Source: Agelaius tricolor (Eukaryota > Chordata > Aves > Passeriformes > Icteridae). Taken from it: a stretch of 64,000 bases of DNA. The position numbers and the translations under genes are program-made. The stretch lies in NCBI GenBank assembly GCA_023055355.1, contig JALJCS010000015.1, forward strand, positions 16,047,516 to 16,111,515, given 5' to 3'. Numbering within the stretch: the first letter of the stretch is position 1; each line of letters begins with the position of its first letter. The notes below the pieces were generated by a model. That model was given only the letters and a program-made list of their open reading frames with translations, searched no databases and was not told the origin of the DNA. Positions 12,388 through 23,483 of the stretch are shown here, one piece after another.

Positions 12388-15300
12388 TGTTTGTTTTGTT
12401 AATCGTTAGGTAGCTAATCCAACTCAGCTATTTTGATTTCTAATCCTATCAGAGACAATGCCCTCTTTACTCTGGAAAACAAATCTCACTTAATAGAAAA
12501 TGCACCTCATTTGGCACTGAAAACAAGGCTTCTGACTAATTGAATTCCAAGAAATGTTAATACTATTTTTCTTCTATACTTGCAGAACAATATCTGAATT
12601 CTTGATGCTTGTCTTTGGTTTGCTCTTTGTGGCTAATGCTGAGCTAATGGCAGATTTGATGGAATAACAGCAGTGATCCTTTATGACAGATCTGTTTTGT
12701 ATCTGGCCCTGAAGCTGGTCTTTCTCTGCATGTGCCACTGCACCCAAAGGCAGAAGGGCCAAGCAATTAGTACTTTTCCTAAGTAATAAATTAGTTCATC
12801 CAGTTCTGTGCACGATATAGTCATTATGTGGTGGAAAATCGAATCCATACTTTTGTTTCTGGTGGGCTGCAGTGGTATAATGAGCACTACGGGTGTTTTA
12901 ATACCCTTTGTTTGCACTTGGAAAAACATAACACTCTCCCACTGAGAACCAGAAATCCTCTCGTGTTCTTGTGAACATGACATTCAAAAATGCAGCGTGA
13001 AGAGGTTTTGATGTTGGCAAGGAACATGGAAGAGGCATTTCACAACATGCCACCACTATCCCAAGAAGAAAGGAACAGTGCTAATGCTGAAAACTTGCTC
13101 AGATGTGTTTAAATCTATGCAAAGGCATTTTCTGAGTATGAGATAATCAAGGTATAGTTTGCCTTTTAGAAACTTTGGGCAATTTAGCAATTTTTAAGTG
13201 CCCATTGTGTCACTTGTCCTCAGTGCAGGAGAACAAAACCCTTTCAGACTTGTGCTCTGATAAATGGAGAGTGATTGGGCTCTCCCAGACCTGGTTGTGT
13301 GATTGGGATCGTGACAACTGAAGGTGCAGTTCCCATATCTTGTGTATCTCATATTCTTCAGATATCCAAGTTAGTGAGATGCTATGGAGTTGTGGTAAAC
13401 TGCCAAGGGAATATCAAAGTGGCTTAATGATTGACTCTTAATGGAGAGATGGAGGTGGAGTGTGGTCTTCAGACCCATGGAGTCATCACCCTGCCTTCTC
13501 CTCAGTGTGTGTGACAGAAAATGTTAAATTTGTGGGCCGAAGGAGCAGAGCCATGGACAATACTGGGGGGAATACGTGGGTTGAGCTGCTTAAGGTACAC
13601 TTGGATTGTCACCCTCATCTGAAAGGAACCAACTTCTTTAATTAAAGTTAATGAAGATTGTCCTTTAATTCCCAGATGGCAAGAAGGGAATAAGAGCTCA
13701 TGACAGTGCATCATGGCCAACACGATTTAGTTACAAACACAGCTTAGAAACAGCATTTGTGGCCTGGCCTGAACCATAACTCCTGCAGGCTGTGTGCTGT
13801 GTTCTGTACCAGGAGTAGGATGGATTTTATCCCAAAGGAACTACAGACATGAACCCTGCATCTCAGAGAGCGTTGCAGTTGTAAAGCCCTTACAGCAGCA
13901 AAGGTTTCAGTTTCTTTGAGAGAGCATTCACAGTTTTAATTGTTTTAGAAATATAGGTAATAATTACATATCATGTATGGGAAAAAATAATTACTGAACA
14001 ATTCTAGTGTAATCCATGTGATATGTCACATAATTCAGTCAGCTGAATATAGTGACCTGGTTTTAATAAAATAAATACAGGCTATTCAAGATGTAAATTA
14101 GCTAGTTAAAAATGTACACTAATGGATCATTAACCTCTCTTGAACTTGTGTTCTTAGTGAAAACCACATTAAGTGAATGTAGGATTATGGCAATGGAGAC
14201 CTGTTTAGGAAGAATCCCAGTAAGCACACTGAGCTGGGAGATAGCCCAGCAGAGAAGCCAGGTGGGACATGAGGCATTTCTCAAAGCTCTTTAGGCTGTG
14301 GAAAAATGGGATGCAGCTCCATCTGGACAGGGAGCTATTGGAAAGGTCTGTGACAGGGACAAGCACCTACTGTGAAAAAAATGCTCATTTTCTCTATCTC
14401 CACTTCCCTGCTATGCTGAAAAGGTGGCTTTGGCAAACACAAAAAGATTCTCCCTTCCTGTGTACCATTGCTGCTCTGCAGCTCTAGAAGGGCTGTGCTC
14501 AGCTCCTCAAGATTGGAAGGGATGAGAAGTTGGGTTTCTAAAAATCCCATGGTCCAGTGTATTCACCCTTTAGCCAGCCTACCCCGCATAAACTATTTAT
14601 CACTTTCATCTGGCTTACAGCTCTGTGTGCCCCTCTGCAGGAGCCAACTCCCATCCCCAAAATCCAAATGGATTTTTCCTCCCCAGAGAGGACCAGAGTG
14701 TCATGGGGGACCGAGCAGCCGGAGCCAACGCGTGAGTGTTGAGCTGCAAGGTGTTTGCATGGCACCTGCCCACGCACTGGCTCCAGCCATTGTTATCTGC
14801 CTTTCAATTTCACAAGCACAGGATTTTACTCCTAAAAATAGCTGCAAGGGAGCTATGCAGAGCCACAGCAAATAGGACTTCTTCAGGTGGCTTTGATCGC
14901 TATCTGCACTTGCGTGGGTTTAGAAGTTACAAAGTAGATTTTGGTATCAAACACACCTTGGGCTTTGGTAAGTGTCTCTGGAAGGAAACTGCCACGTGTC
15001 AGGAAGAGAGGATGCTAAACCTGGGCCACATTGCCAGCTGTATGCCAGTCCTTTGCAGCTAAGACATAACTGAATTCAAAATCATCTGGGTAAGGCATCC
15101 AAAATGTGGTTATTTTTAACTAGAACAGTATATTGTAAAACCGTGGCCCACTCTGCATTTAATTTTTCATATTTTTAAACATCCAATTCTTTTTATACTT
15201 TTTTCCTCTCTTTTAAAAGCAGAGCTTGAGATGGAATCATGCCCCCTCAGCCATTTAGAACTGAAGCAGTGGGGACCACTAACTGTGGCTGGCTTTGCAG

Positions 15301-16123
15301 CTTTAACTGGCCTTTATTACCATAGCCATAAATAGCAAACCGCCCCAAATATTACAGGAGTTTTGTTGGCTTTAACCAATGAAGTAGAACAAGACCTCTG
15401 AATACCCCATTAGTTCCAGTGCTGTGCTTTGACGACTTTGCATTGGCAGCTCTTTTTCTATACAAGTCACTGGCCTCACCCGTGTCTCTTAACAAATACC
15501 GTTGACAGGCACCATTGCAATTTTTCTGCATGTTCTGACAGTTTAATTCAGTACCTCCTGGCTAAGCAGCCAGAGCCTGAGGGGGTAATTCAGCACCTTG
15601 GCATCACACTGCTGCAATTAAAATAATTAAGGGAGTTGGGATGGGCTTACAGAGCTTTCCGTCTTCTGCAGCCTTGTACAGAGAGTGCACTTTCCTATTC
15701 CCCCATGGAATGAATGCAGGAGCTTCCTTTACAATATGCTGCAGTGATTTTTTTTTTTTTTAAGAAGATGCTTATTTCCAGCCTCTATTTGCAAAGCTGT
15801 TTGCATTTATGCCTAACAACTTTTCTTTCTCTTTTTTTATACAACCCAATTTCCTCCCTCCTGCCTTAAATACAAGGGGACAAATACTTTATATTCCAGC
15901 TGTGTATTCTTTTGATTAAGGGAGGTGCATAACCCCTTGGCTGCATAATCTTAGTCAAATCATTCACTTTGGTGCTTAGTAAGGGCAACTAAGCATAGCT
16001 GTCTAAATTGGTAGGTCTCATTTCTCTTACTGAGAAGGAAGGAGGAATAGGAAAAATGAAAGCTATTTTGTTCTACCTTTAGTGTTAAAGGCAAATTAGA
16101 GGAGTCAGGCAGAGTTTTGTGCC
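12386..16123. other. Non-coding stretch, nothing recognised except two small inverted repeats
   Basis: AT-rich with a more GC-rich interval around 14450-14760. Overlapping open frames on both strands at 14335-14875 have no domain and no consistent phase. Two adjacent 6-bp inverted repeats occur at 14016-14048. No CR1, tRNA or known RNA was recognised. Confidence 0.5.
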
Positions 16124-16212
16124 TGTGTGTGTATATATATGTATATATATATATAAAAGAGATATATATGCATATATATATATATATATATATATATGTA
16201 TAATGTGTGTAT
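16124..16212. repeat. TG/TA microsatellite
   Basis: An alternating run that starts with TG units, passes into imperfect TA units (16131-16198, broken by AAAGAG and ATGCAT) and ends with TGTGTGTATG. It is self-complementary over most of its length. The plus-strand open frame across it (16119-16316) is a tyrosine/isoleucine run produced by the repeat. Confidence 0.95.
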
Positions 16213-17232
16213 GCATAAAGAAAAAGGTTTGTTGTTTTCTTTTGTTTATGTATCTCATACTAAGTGCATTTATCTACTTGCACATAGAAGAGTCCTGCAG
16301 AAACATGTTTTGCTGAGCTGTGTATATCCCCTATCTCTCTAAACCAGGTGATATCCTGGTTTTACTCAATGGAAACCTCCCCTGACACGTCTGGGCCCTC
16401 GTTCCACCTGGGACTTCACCTTGTTCATGCTATAAGTGAACTCCAAAGGATGGAGATAAGCTTTTGAAAGGAGCTGTGATAAATATCAGCTGTGAGAAGT
16501 GAGCAGAAGTACTGTGAGTCATGTTCAGCTCATCTGGTGCACGCAGGTATATCACACACTGATCTGAGCCCCCTTATCTGCTCCTGCTGCGTGTGTGCCT
16601 GCTGCAGCCTTTCCCTGGATAACTGGTATCAAGCTCAAAAAATGCTGCCCCTGTATTTTGTCAGACCCTGAGACATTAATCATGAGGAAAAAATAGTCAA
16701 CAGTATTGTGAGAGATTTGTTCTGCGGGTTCAGGTTACGGGTTTTCTGCAGCTTGGGAGATCTGTGTGGTGTGAACAGAGTAAAAGCTGTGGGGTAACCT
16801 GTTCACATCAGGGCTGCTGAGCAGAGCCAGGCTCTGCCTTTGAGGCTGACCACCCTTAGCTGTCCCTAAACCCACCCCTCAGAGACATGGGCTGCCATTG
16901 GTGTCCATTGCCATTCCTCTCTGCTCACTCAGTGAATCTTTTCTTCTGTTGGTTTCTGAGGCCAGGAAGAAAAGTGTGGTGGACATCAGCTCCAGCTGTC
17001 AGGGAGGGAGAAGGGCCATTCCCACTGACCATCTGGGAATTTGGCCAGCCAAAGCCTGGATGCCACATAAATGTCCCTTACAGGTTCCTGAGATTAGGAA
17101 GGGTAGCAGATTGTGGATGCACCAGCAGATGCCCTCTTGTCTGGTGACCATGCAAGAAAAGTCTCTTTCTAATGCTTTTGCTCAGGTAGAGGGGAGGAAA
17201 ATGATAGTTCCTCCTGTGGGGCCTTTCTGTTT
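16213..17232. other. Non-coding stretch before the CR1 tail
   Basis: Rises in GC toward 16850-17230. Two overlapping plus-strand frames (16887-17147 and 16898-17269) run toward the CR1 insertion but have no recognisable motif, and one ends inside the CR1, so they are not treated as genes. Confidence 0.5.
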
Positions 17233-17425
17233 CAGCTCATGGAATGGTTTGGGTCAGAAGGAACCTTAAAGATTACTTTGTGCCATCCCTCTGCCATGGG
17301 CAGGGACACCTTTCACTGCATCAGCTGCTCAGAGCCCCATCCAGTCTGCCTCTGAGCACTCCCAGCATTTGGGCATCCACAGCTTCTCTGGGCAGCCTGT
17401 GCCAGGGCCTCATCACCCTCAGGTG
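17233..17425 (-). mobile_element. CR1 LINE 3' fragment
   Basis: On the plus strand this reads as the antisense of an avian CR1 3' end: GGAATGGTTTGGGTC, then AACCTTAAAG, CTGCCATGGGCAGGGACACC, CAGAGCCCCATCCAG, GGGCATCCACAGCTTC, and finally GCCTCATCACCCTCA. The order and spacing match the family, so the element lies on the minus strand with its 3' end at about 17233. The copy is severely 5'-truncated, as most avian CR1 copies are, and keeps only the 3' non-coding end. Many substitutions suggest an old, inactive insertion. No reverse transcriptase sequence is present. Confidence 0.92.
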
Positions 17426-17680
17426 TAGGCTTGTATTTAGTATTTTTTTGCCTTTGACAACACTGCTTTCCTGGTTTTGAAATGTGCTTGTTCACACCTC
17501 AGGGGTCACCTGGTGGCTGCAGGCTCTCTGGACAGGAGTGCAGCTCCTGTGTGTGATGTAGGTGCAACCACGTGGCTTTGGCTCTGCTCCATAATCCCTG
17601 CTCCCTGTGTGCAGAACTGCTATGATGACAATAAAGGATTGGTGTCTTCAAAAGCTCCTAAACTCCTTCAAGCAATAAGT
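17426..17680 (+). other. Stretch ending in poly(A); possible retrocopy of unknown origin
   Basis: An AATAAA hexamer at 17629-17634 lies about 47 bases before a 23-base poly(A) run at 17681, and an AATAAG lies directly before the run. That arrangement can mark a processed retrocopy or a transcript end, but AATAAA is farther from the A tract than usual and I do not recognise the upstream sequence. Chance is a fair alternative. Confidence 0.2.
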
Positions 17681-17703
17681 AAAAAAAAAAAAAAAAAAAA
17701 AAA
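17681..17703. repeat. Poly(A) tract, 23 A
   Basis: An uninterrupted run of 23 A directly after CAATAAGT. See the preceding entry for the possibility that it is the tail of a retroposed RNA. Confidence 0.93.
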
Positions 17704-18599
17704 GGAACATTTGATATAAATTTTTACGCCTGTTAAAGATTTTCTGTGGGTGGCTCACATGGCAATCTGACCCTTGCAGCACAGTCTGGTACCAAAAATA
17801 AACCCTGGCAGAAACTTCTCTTTTTGTTGTTAATCTATTATATTGAACTAACAGATATTCCAATTTAAAATGTCCCTTTGGAAGAGAAATGCACCTTGTC
17901 GTACATTGGTGTGGGTTCTCCCAGCTGCAGCTGAGCAGCACCATCCTCTCAGCACTACCTGAGCACTCAGGTGGGACAGATGGGTTTCAGCTTTCAGTGT
18001 TTCACATCTGTCATGCAAATCTTTCAGGAGCAAGGGGGAAGGAAGTGGGTTTTCAATTGGTATTTGTGAGGAAGTTCCTGATGACACATACAAATGGGTT
18101 GTGCCCATCATTGCAGCCAAAGCACCTTAAATTGTTTGGGATAATGAGTAGAGTACAAGGCCCTGGCTGATTTACAGCTCTGTGGGGATGTTGCTTGTTC
18201 TGCCCTCAGCTGATGCTTAAGGATATTAAACTGTACTGAGAGGGGCACTTCTGATCCCCGAGCATCTGCTCCACCCGCAGCACATCCTTCTGCTGCCCTG
18301 TCCATTGAAACACGTGGCCACTTCATGGATTTTCCCTGTATCTTGGCAAAGGTGTGCTTAGGAAGTGATACCTCTATGCCTCACCTATTTCACTAGTAAA
18401 AATCTTTTGCCCATTTCCTGCATACTGAGAAGCCTCCCTGATGTCAGCTGGTGATGCAGTGGAAAGAGCAAGAGTCACCTCCCATGTTCAGGCTGGGCCT
18501 TTCCTGTGCACTCTTTCTCTCACTTCCAGGAAGGCTGCTGTGACTTTAAAAGAGATTTTGCAAAGCCTCTACCTCCAGTAGCTCAGCTGAAATAAGAGT
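17704..18599. other. Non-coding stretch, nothing recognised
   Basis: Mixed-composition DNA with short open frames on both strands (for example 17889-18170 plus and 17848-18120 minus) that overlap each other and show no domain. No repeat family was recognised. Confidence 0.5.
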
Positions 18600-19015
18600 G
18601 TCTCATGAGTTTAATGGATCAAACAGCGGTGATGGCTTTTATGGCTCTTTTTCACTTTAGGGCTAAGGGAAGAGAGAGCAGGCCAGGTTGGTTTTAAACT
18701 CAAGGATTTATGTTGTTAATCCTCCTGGCTAATTATAATTTATAGGATCCTGATAAATTAATATGCAGTTGCTATTAAAACACAGAGAATGGTGTAAGGC
18801 AGGCATAAACAAGTCTTGTTCATTCTTAATTTATTTTCACCAATGGAGAATGTTAAATAAAATGAACACTGGGGCATTTCATGGGAAGTTTCGTTTTCAT
18901 TATTCATCTTCAGATTTATGGACTTCATATAACAATTTTCCAAACATTTTGCCCTCTAATGAAAATCATGTTGAGAGTTTGAGGGTACTGAACACCCTGC
19001 AGAAGCAATAGTTGT
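18600..19015. promoter_or_regulatory. Candidate conserved non-coding element with AT-rich homeodomain-type sites
   Basis: Around 18711-18780 the sequence packs TTAATCC, CTAATTATAATT, TATAGGATCC, AAATTAATATGC and CTATTAAAA into 70 bases, the kind of AT-core clustering seen in developmental enhancers. The flanks contain ATCAAACAGCGGTGATGG, which keeps a CpG. There is no coding frame across it. Regulatory function is an inference; AT-rich bird DNA makes such motifs by chance too. Confidence 0.25.
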
Positions 19016-20819
19016 CGTGTTCTTTTTTAACACAGATTTCAGGCTCACTCCTAGAGTGGGGATGGCAAAGAAAACCCCTTGATTGGTTATTTTTAATGCT
19101 GTGAATTTAAGCATGTATTAAACTGAGAGGCTGACATCAATAGCATTGTGTGCATTTCTCTTTGAAGCTCTTGAGTATGTTTAAGCCCTGCTTGGCACTT
19201 TACCAGCCCTGGGCTCTCTCTGGCAGAAATTGCGACAATCATGAAGAGGGTGAGTGTTTGTAAAATTATTTCTGTAGAGTGAGAAAATCACAGAGTTATG
19301 AGATGGTTCTGGAGCACACACATTACCAGACACCCAGGGACATGAGCATTGCACGAATAAACAGCACCTGTACTTTCTGTAATTACAAGGTCAGGTAAAG
19401 TAGAATCTAAAATACATCAGATTGGATAAATAACATTTATTGTATAAGGGGAAAATTATGGTGAATCAGCATCTTCCCTTTAGGATACAGAGAGAAACAC
19501 CTGAGTCAGGACTGCACACAGGCTCCTCACAGCTCTCCGTGCTGCTGTGCCTGCCCCATCCAGTGCAGCTCAGAGCTTTTGGGAGGTGGAGAACTTGCTG
19601 GAAAGCTGTTGACAAATGAATAACACCCAGGGCACAGGGCTCTGCCACTAATTTTAAACCAGAAGTTAAATCTTCACACTGCCAGTGTTTTCCAGCCTTT
19701 TTTTAAATTTTATTTTTTTTCTATAAACCTCTGGTTGGAAGCAGTGTCTTCATTAACACTGAGTAAATCTGACCGTGAATAGTGCCAGAATAAATGTGGC
19801 ATCAAGAGTGATTCTATCTTCTGTCAAATAGAAAATGGAGGCTGCTGGATTATTAATAAAATTGTTGTTACTTTTAAGTAGAAAAAAAGTGTAATAAATG
19901 CCTTGAAGATTAGACTGGAAACTGTGGAAAAATTGTGGTTTGGCCTTTTAAAATGTTTGACTTCTCTTAGGTGTTGTGGATCTCACTTGGTTCTGTTGGA
20001 TCTTCCCTGTTTCTAAAAGCATTTTATTAAGCAATTTGCATTCATCTTGCTCTTTGGTAAAATATCTTAAAGCACAAAAGTAACTTATTTTCAAGTGTGA
20101 CTTAGACTAAATATTAGGCTGTTCTGCTGCAATAATTTACAGGTCTGGCACTTTTGCTTTAGATACAGTGTCTAATGATAAAAGTAACAACTTTAAGGAG
20201 TTCCTTAACTCTACAAGAATTTTTCCCCAGGATGTTTGTGCATATTGGGATTTTTGATTGTAGAGATATGTCGAAAGAATGATGTACAAAGACAATTTTG
20301 TTACACTGACATAAATTCCTAGTGCTGGCCTATTTTAATGCCTTGAGGACCAGGGTCCTTATTTTAGTAGCAAGATATAGGCTCCTACATCACTTTGGTG
20401 CTTTTGAAAACATTGTTTCTCATGTAATGTGTTCCTAGAGTTCTGAGTTATAGTTTTAGTTCTCAACTTACCATCTAATTGCTTCTCAATTTTCCATTTA
20501 ATTACTGATATCTAAAAAAAAAAAAAATAATTCAAAATTCATAACCCGACCTCCAGCTTGGCAAATTTACCAGTTCCCAAGATCTCTGCAATTCTATTTT
20601 CCATAGGGAAAAGCTGGCAGTGCAGCAAATAGTATTTTGCAATTAGTCTGCTTCATCCAACATTTTTTCAGGCAGCAAAGGCTTCTGTCCAAGTATTAGA
20701 TGACCATATAATGGCATCAGAGGCTTCTGGTTTACAAATGTCTTGGTAATCAGTTCTAATTTTACATTTCCTGGGTGTGTTTGGCATTGCCAGATTCAGC
20801 ATCTCTTGAGGGTTTTGAT
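19016..20819. other. Non-coding stretch, nothing recognised
   Basis: AT-rich DNA with the longest frame only 60 codons. A 14-base A run at 20514-20527 (broken by a T just after) is the only simple sequence. A 24-base stretch at 19287-19310 vaguely resembles a CR1 start but is too short to call. Confidence 0.5.
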
Positions 20820-20905
20820 TAGGGTCACAGAAAAATTTAGGCAGGAGGGGACCTCTGGAGGTCACCTTGTCCCCCCTCCTGCTCAGAGCAGGGCCAGCTC
20901 CCTCC
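20820..20905 (-). mobile_element. CR1 LINE 3' fragment, diverged
   Basis: The plus strand reads TCACAG, then GACCTCTGGAGGTCACCTTG, then CCCCCCTCCTGCTCAGAGCAGG and GCCAGCTC, the antisense order of an avian CR1 3' end of a different subfamily from the copy at 17233. It would lie on the minus strand with its 3' end near 20820. The match is short, with an insertion-like region near TTTAGGCAGG, so the call is moderate. Confidence 0.65.
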
Positions 20906-23029
20906 CTGTGCATCCCAACAGCAGAGAGGAAAGCACTCAAAAAAAACCCCAAACAATCACACCTACACCTATTATTATTTAATAATAAATAATATTATAC
21001 CTCAGAATCTGGGAAAAAGAGGAATGCTTGTTTGTGCTACTGTTTCCCCTTGTCCCAGGTAAAATATATAAAATTATACCCAGCCAGTCCCAACCTCTGC
21101 CCATCAGTTTTTGTTTCCTGCTAAAGGAGAGGGAATTGCCTCTCAGGACAAGCTTTCCTTTGGCTCCAAAACCAAAACTGTGCAATTGTGCATTTGCTTT
21201 AATGATTTAATTGAATCTCTTAATTTTCCTCCACTAGCTTGGCTTGTGTAGGCAGCAATACCTGTGAGTGTTTCCATTTCTGCTGAGCCTGTGCTGCAGG
21301 TTCAGTGTGAGGGGTGGATTTGCCCATTGCATAAATCAGCCTGATTATGATTTCTCAGTGAGTTAGATAGTGGTGTATGAACTTGTTCAGCTCCATTAAA
21401 ATCAGGGTGACAGGAGCTAAGGCACAAATTAACACACATCTGTCATGCCCTCGCAACAAAACCATCTTAGGATGGTAAAAAATAGCAATTATATTTAAAA
21501 ACATATATTCAACACCTCCATAAGAAGGGATAAGTCCCAACAAAAGGTGCTGTGGGATCCTGAGCAGTTGAGTGGATTTTTCCTGGGGGCTGTTCCCGAG
21601 GTGAGGGGGAGTGAGAAATTTGGTGAGTCAGGAAGGCTGCTCTGCCAGCTTGGGCTGGAGCAGCAAGATTTGCCTTTTCCCCCTCTTCCCTGTTAAAATA
21701 TGTAATGTGCATAATATTCAGGCAGAGCATGGTAATTCTCAAAATAGGTATTTAATTTAATGTATTTCATTAAGTACTTAGGTTTTTTAGGCTACAGTCA
21801 CTACAAATATATTGTGCGCTATGACAGAAATAGAAAAATCTGCTTGGAAGAACAACTGAGCAAAGGTGGTAAAGACACTGAGCATAGAAAGCCAAAAATG
21901 CAATTAGTCTTGTGCTGCAGTCTGTCTGCATCAGGAGGAAGGTACCCAACACAGATAAATGGGACCAGGAGGCTGCTGAGGTTCACAATTACAAGAAAAA
22001 TTGGTCCAAGAGTGGCTGTGACCAATATGCCTTTGGCTTCAGAGCCATTCTGCTGCTGAGCAATTCCAGCTCGGTAGAACAAGGTTAAGCAACTGAATTA
22101 TGAGATACAAAAGGACCATGTTGTAGATATCACTGGGAAAATCATTCCTACAGCAAAGTGTGCCAGTTTTTCAATGTTGTACTTATTTGCTTAATTTCCA
22201 GACTAAGTTTTCAAAGCAAGTAAATATGCTTTGAGAAATCTGGGATGGTATTTACCCAGGGGTTTGGAGGGATAAATATTTCTGTTCCAATTCTTGGATA
22301 AGTGGTGTATTACAAGACAAAAACCTGTCATACTCACCATGTCTCTAACCAGGGTTTAACACTGTGTCTTTCTGGCTTTATAGAATAATCCAGAAAGCAT
22401 TAGCAGTGTATTTTTCTATTGGTTATGGGTTGGTCCATCAGACTTTGGGATAAATTGTTGATTCAGAGGCACTCTTAAGACTCCATTCTAGTGCACACCA
22501 AAATATCAGCAATAGTGTCAGGTCTTTGTGGCTTTAGCTCAGAAGTGTTCACTCAGGTACCTGACTTTTGGGAAATGTCTGCGTTTTAATGCATTAATAC
22601 CAGAGCTGATTTCCCTCCTCTTCTTTTCAGCTTTCCTCTCTAGTCCCCACCATTCTAATGAGCAGGATTCATGTTGCTGAATTCCATTATAAGTTACACA
22701 AAATGGGCAAGTCTAATATGATTCCTCCCCTGTAGAATTAAAATGAAAATCTATCGTAAATGGTTAATGTGGCATAACTCATGCATGAATAGAGTTCTGT
22801 GCTGTCTGAACTCTGTAAGCAAATACTGCTGTTGGAATTGAATGACATTTAAATAATATCACATTTTTAAAGGATTTTTAAAAAAATCTTCCAGCATGAA
22901 TAGTGTAGACTGAGAAAATGGTGATGGGGGGAGGAACTATGGGGGCTTATTTCCAGCAAGTGTTGGAACTGTAAGGTAGAGTTCAGTGGGGAAAAGTAGG
23001 TTAAAGCTTGAGAAAGCCAGTTACTCACC
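20906..23029. other. Non-coding stretch, nothing recognised
   Basis: AT-rich DNA. The longest frames (99 codons at 21760-22059 plus, 87 at 21819-22082 minus) lie on opposite strands over the same bases and have no domain. No RNA gene or repeat family was recognised. Confidence 0.5.
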
Positions 23030-23410
23030 AAAGCAGCGCTCGACTTTAATAATAAATAATATTGAATGCCGGGATATTAAAACAATTCATTCTTGGCAAA
23101 GCGCAGGGAGGTTTTATTCCCCCCAGTAACTCTGGCTCGAACAAAATACTACTTATAAGCTGCAGATTTTAATATAGCATCATGTTCCTACAGGTATAAT
23201 AAAATAAAAACGTTAAGAGTATTAATTCCTTTAAAAGGGGTGATTAATCCCAGATGTGGAGCGTGCGGGGAGCAGGGGCGGGCGCAGGTGCTGACGGGGC
23301 TCCTGCACATGTTCCCGGAACACAGCTGTTCTGCAAATCCTCTGCCAGTTGCTCCAAACCCTCTCTGAAGTTGTACTGCCTCTGGGCACAATTAAAAGCT
23401 GTATACTACA
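23030..23410. promoter_or_regulatory. Candidate conserved non-coding element
   Basis: An AT-rich segment that keeps several CpGs (CAGCGCTCGAC, ATGCCGGGA, AAAGCGCAGG, GGCTCGAAC), unusual where most CpGs have been lost. It contains GATTAATC (23242-23249), a perfect 8-bp palindrome holding TAATCC as bound by K50 homeodomain proteins such as OTX, GSC and PITX. From 23250 it becomes GC-rich. The minus-strand frames here (23188-23416) look incidental. Function is inferred. Confidence 0.3.
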
Positions 23411-23443
23411 TTTCATGAGGTGGTGTTAGAAATTTAGGCCGAG

Positions 23444-23483
23444 CCAAAAAAAGGAGAGGGAGGGGGAAAGGGGAAAAGGGGCA
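23444..23483 (+). other. Purine tract with a G-quadruplex motif
   Basis: G runs of 3, 5, 4 and 4 at 23458-23460, 23462-23466, 23470-23473 and 23478-23481 are separated by 1, 3 and 4 A bases, which satisfies the common rule of four runs of at least three G with loops of 1-7. The tract is almost purely purine from 23446, so triplex formation is also possible. Whether it folds in the cell is unknown. Confidence 0.75.

Noticed and set aside
19287..19310. Possible CR1 3' start (AATCACAGAGTTATGAGATGG)
   Set aside because: Only about 24 bases resemble CR1 and nothing downstream fits.
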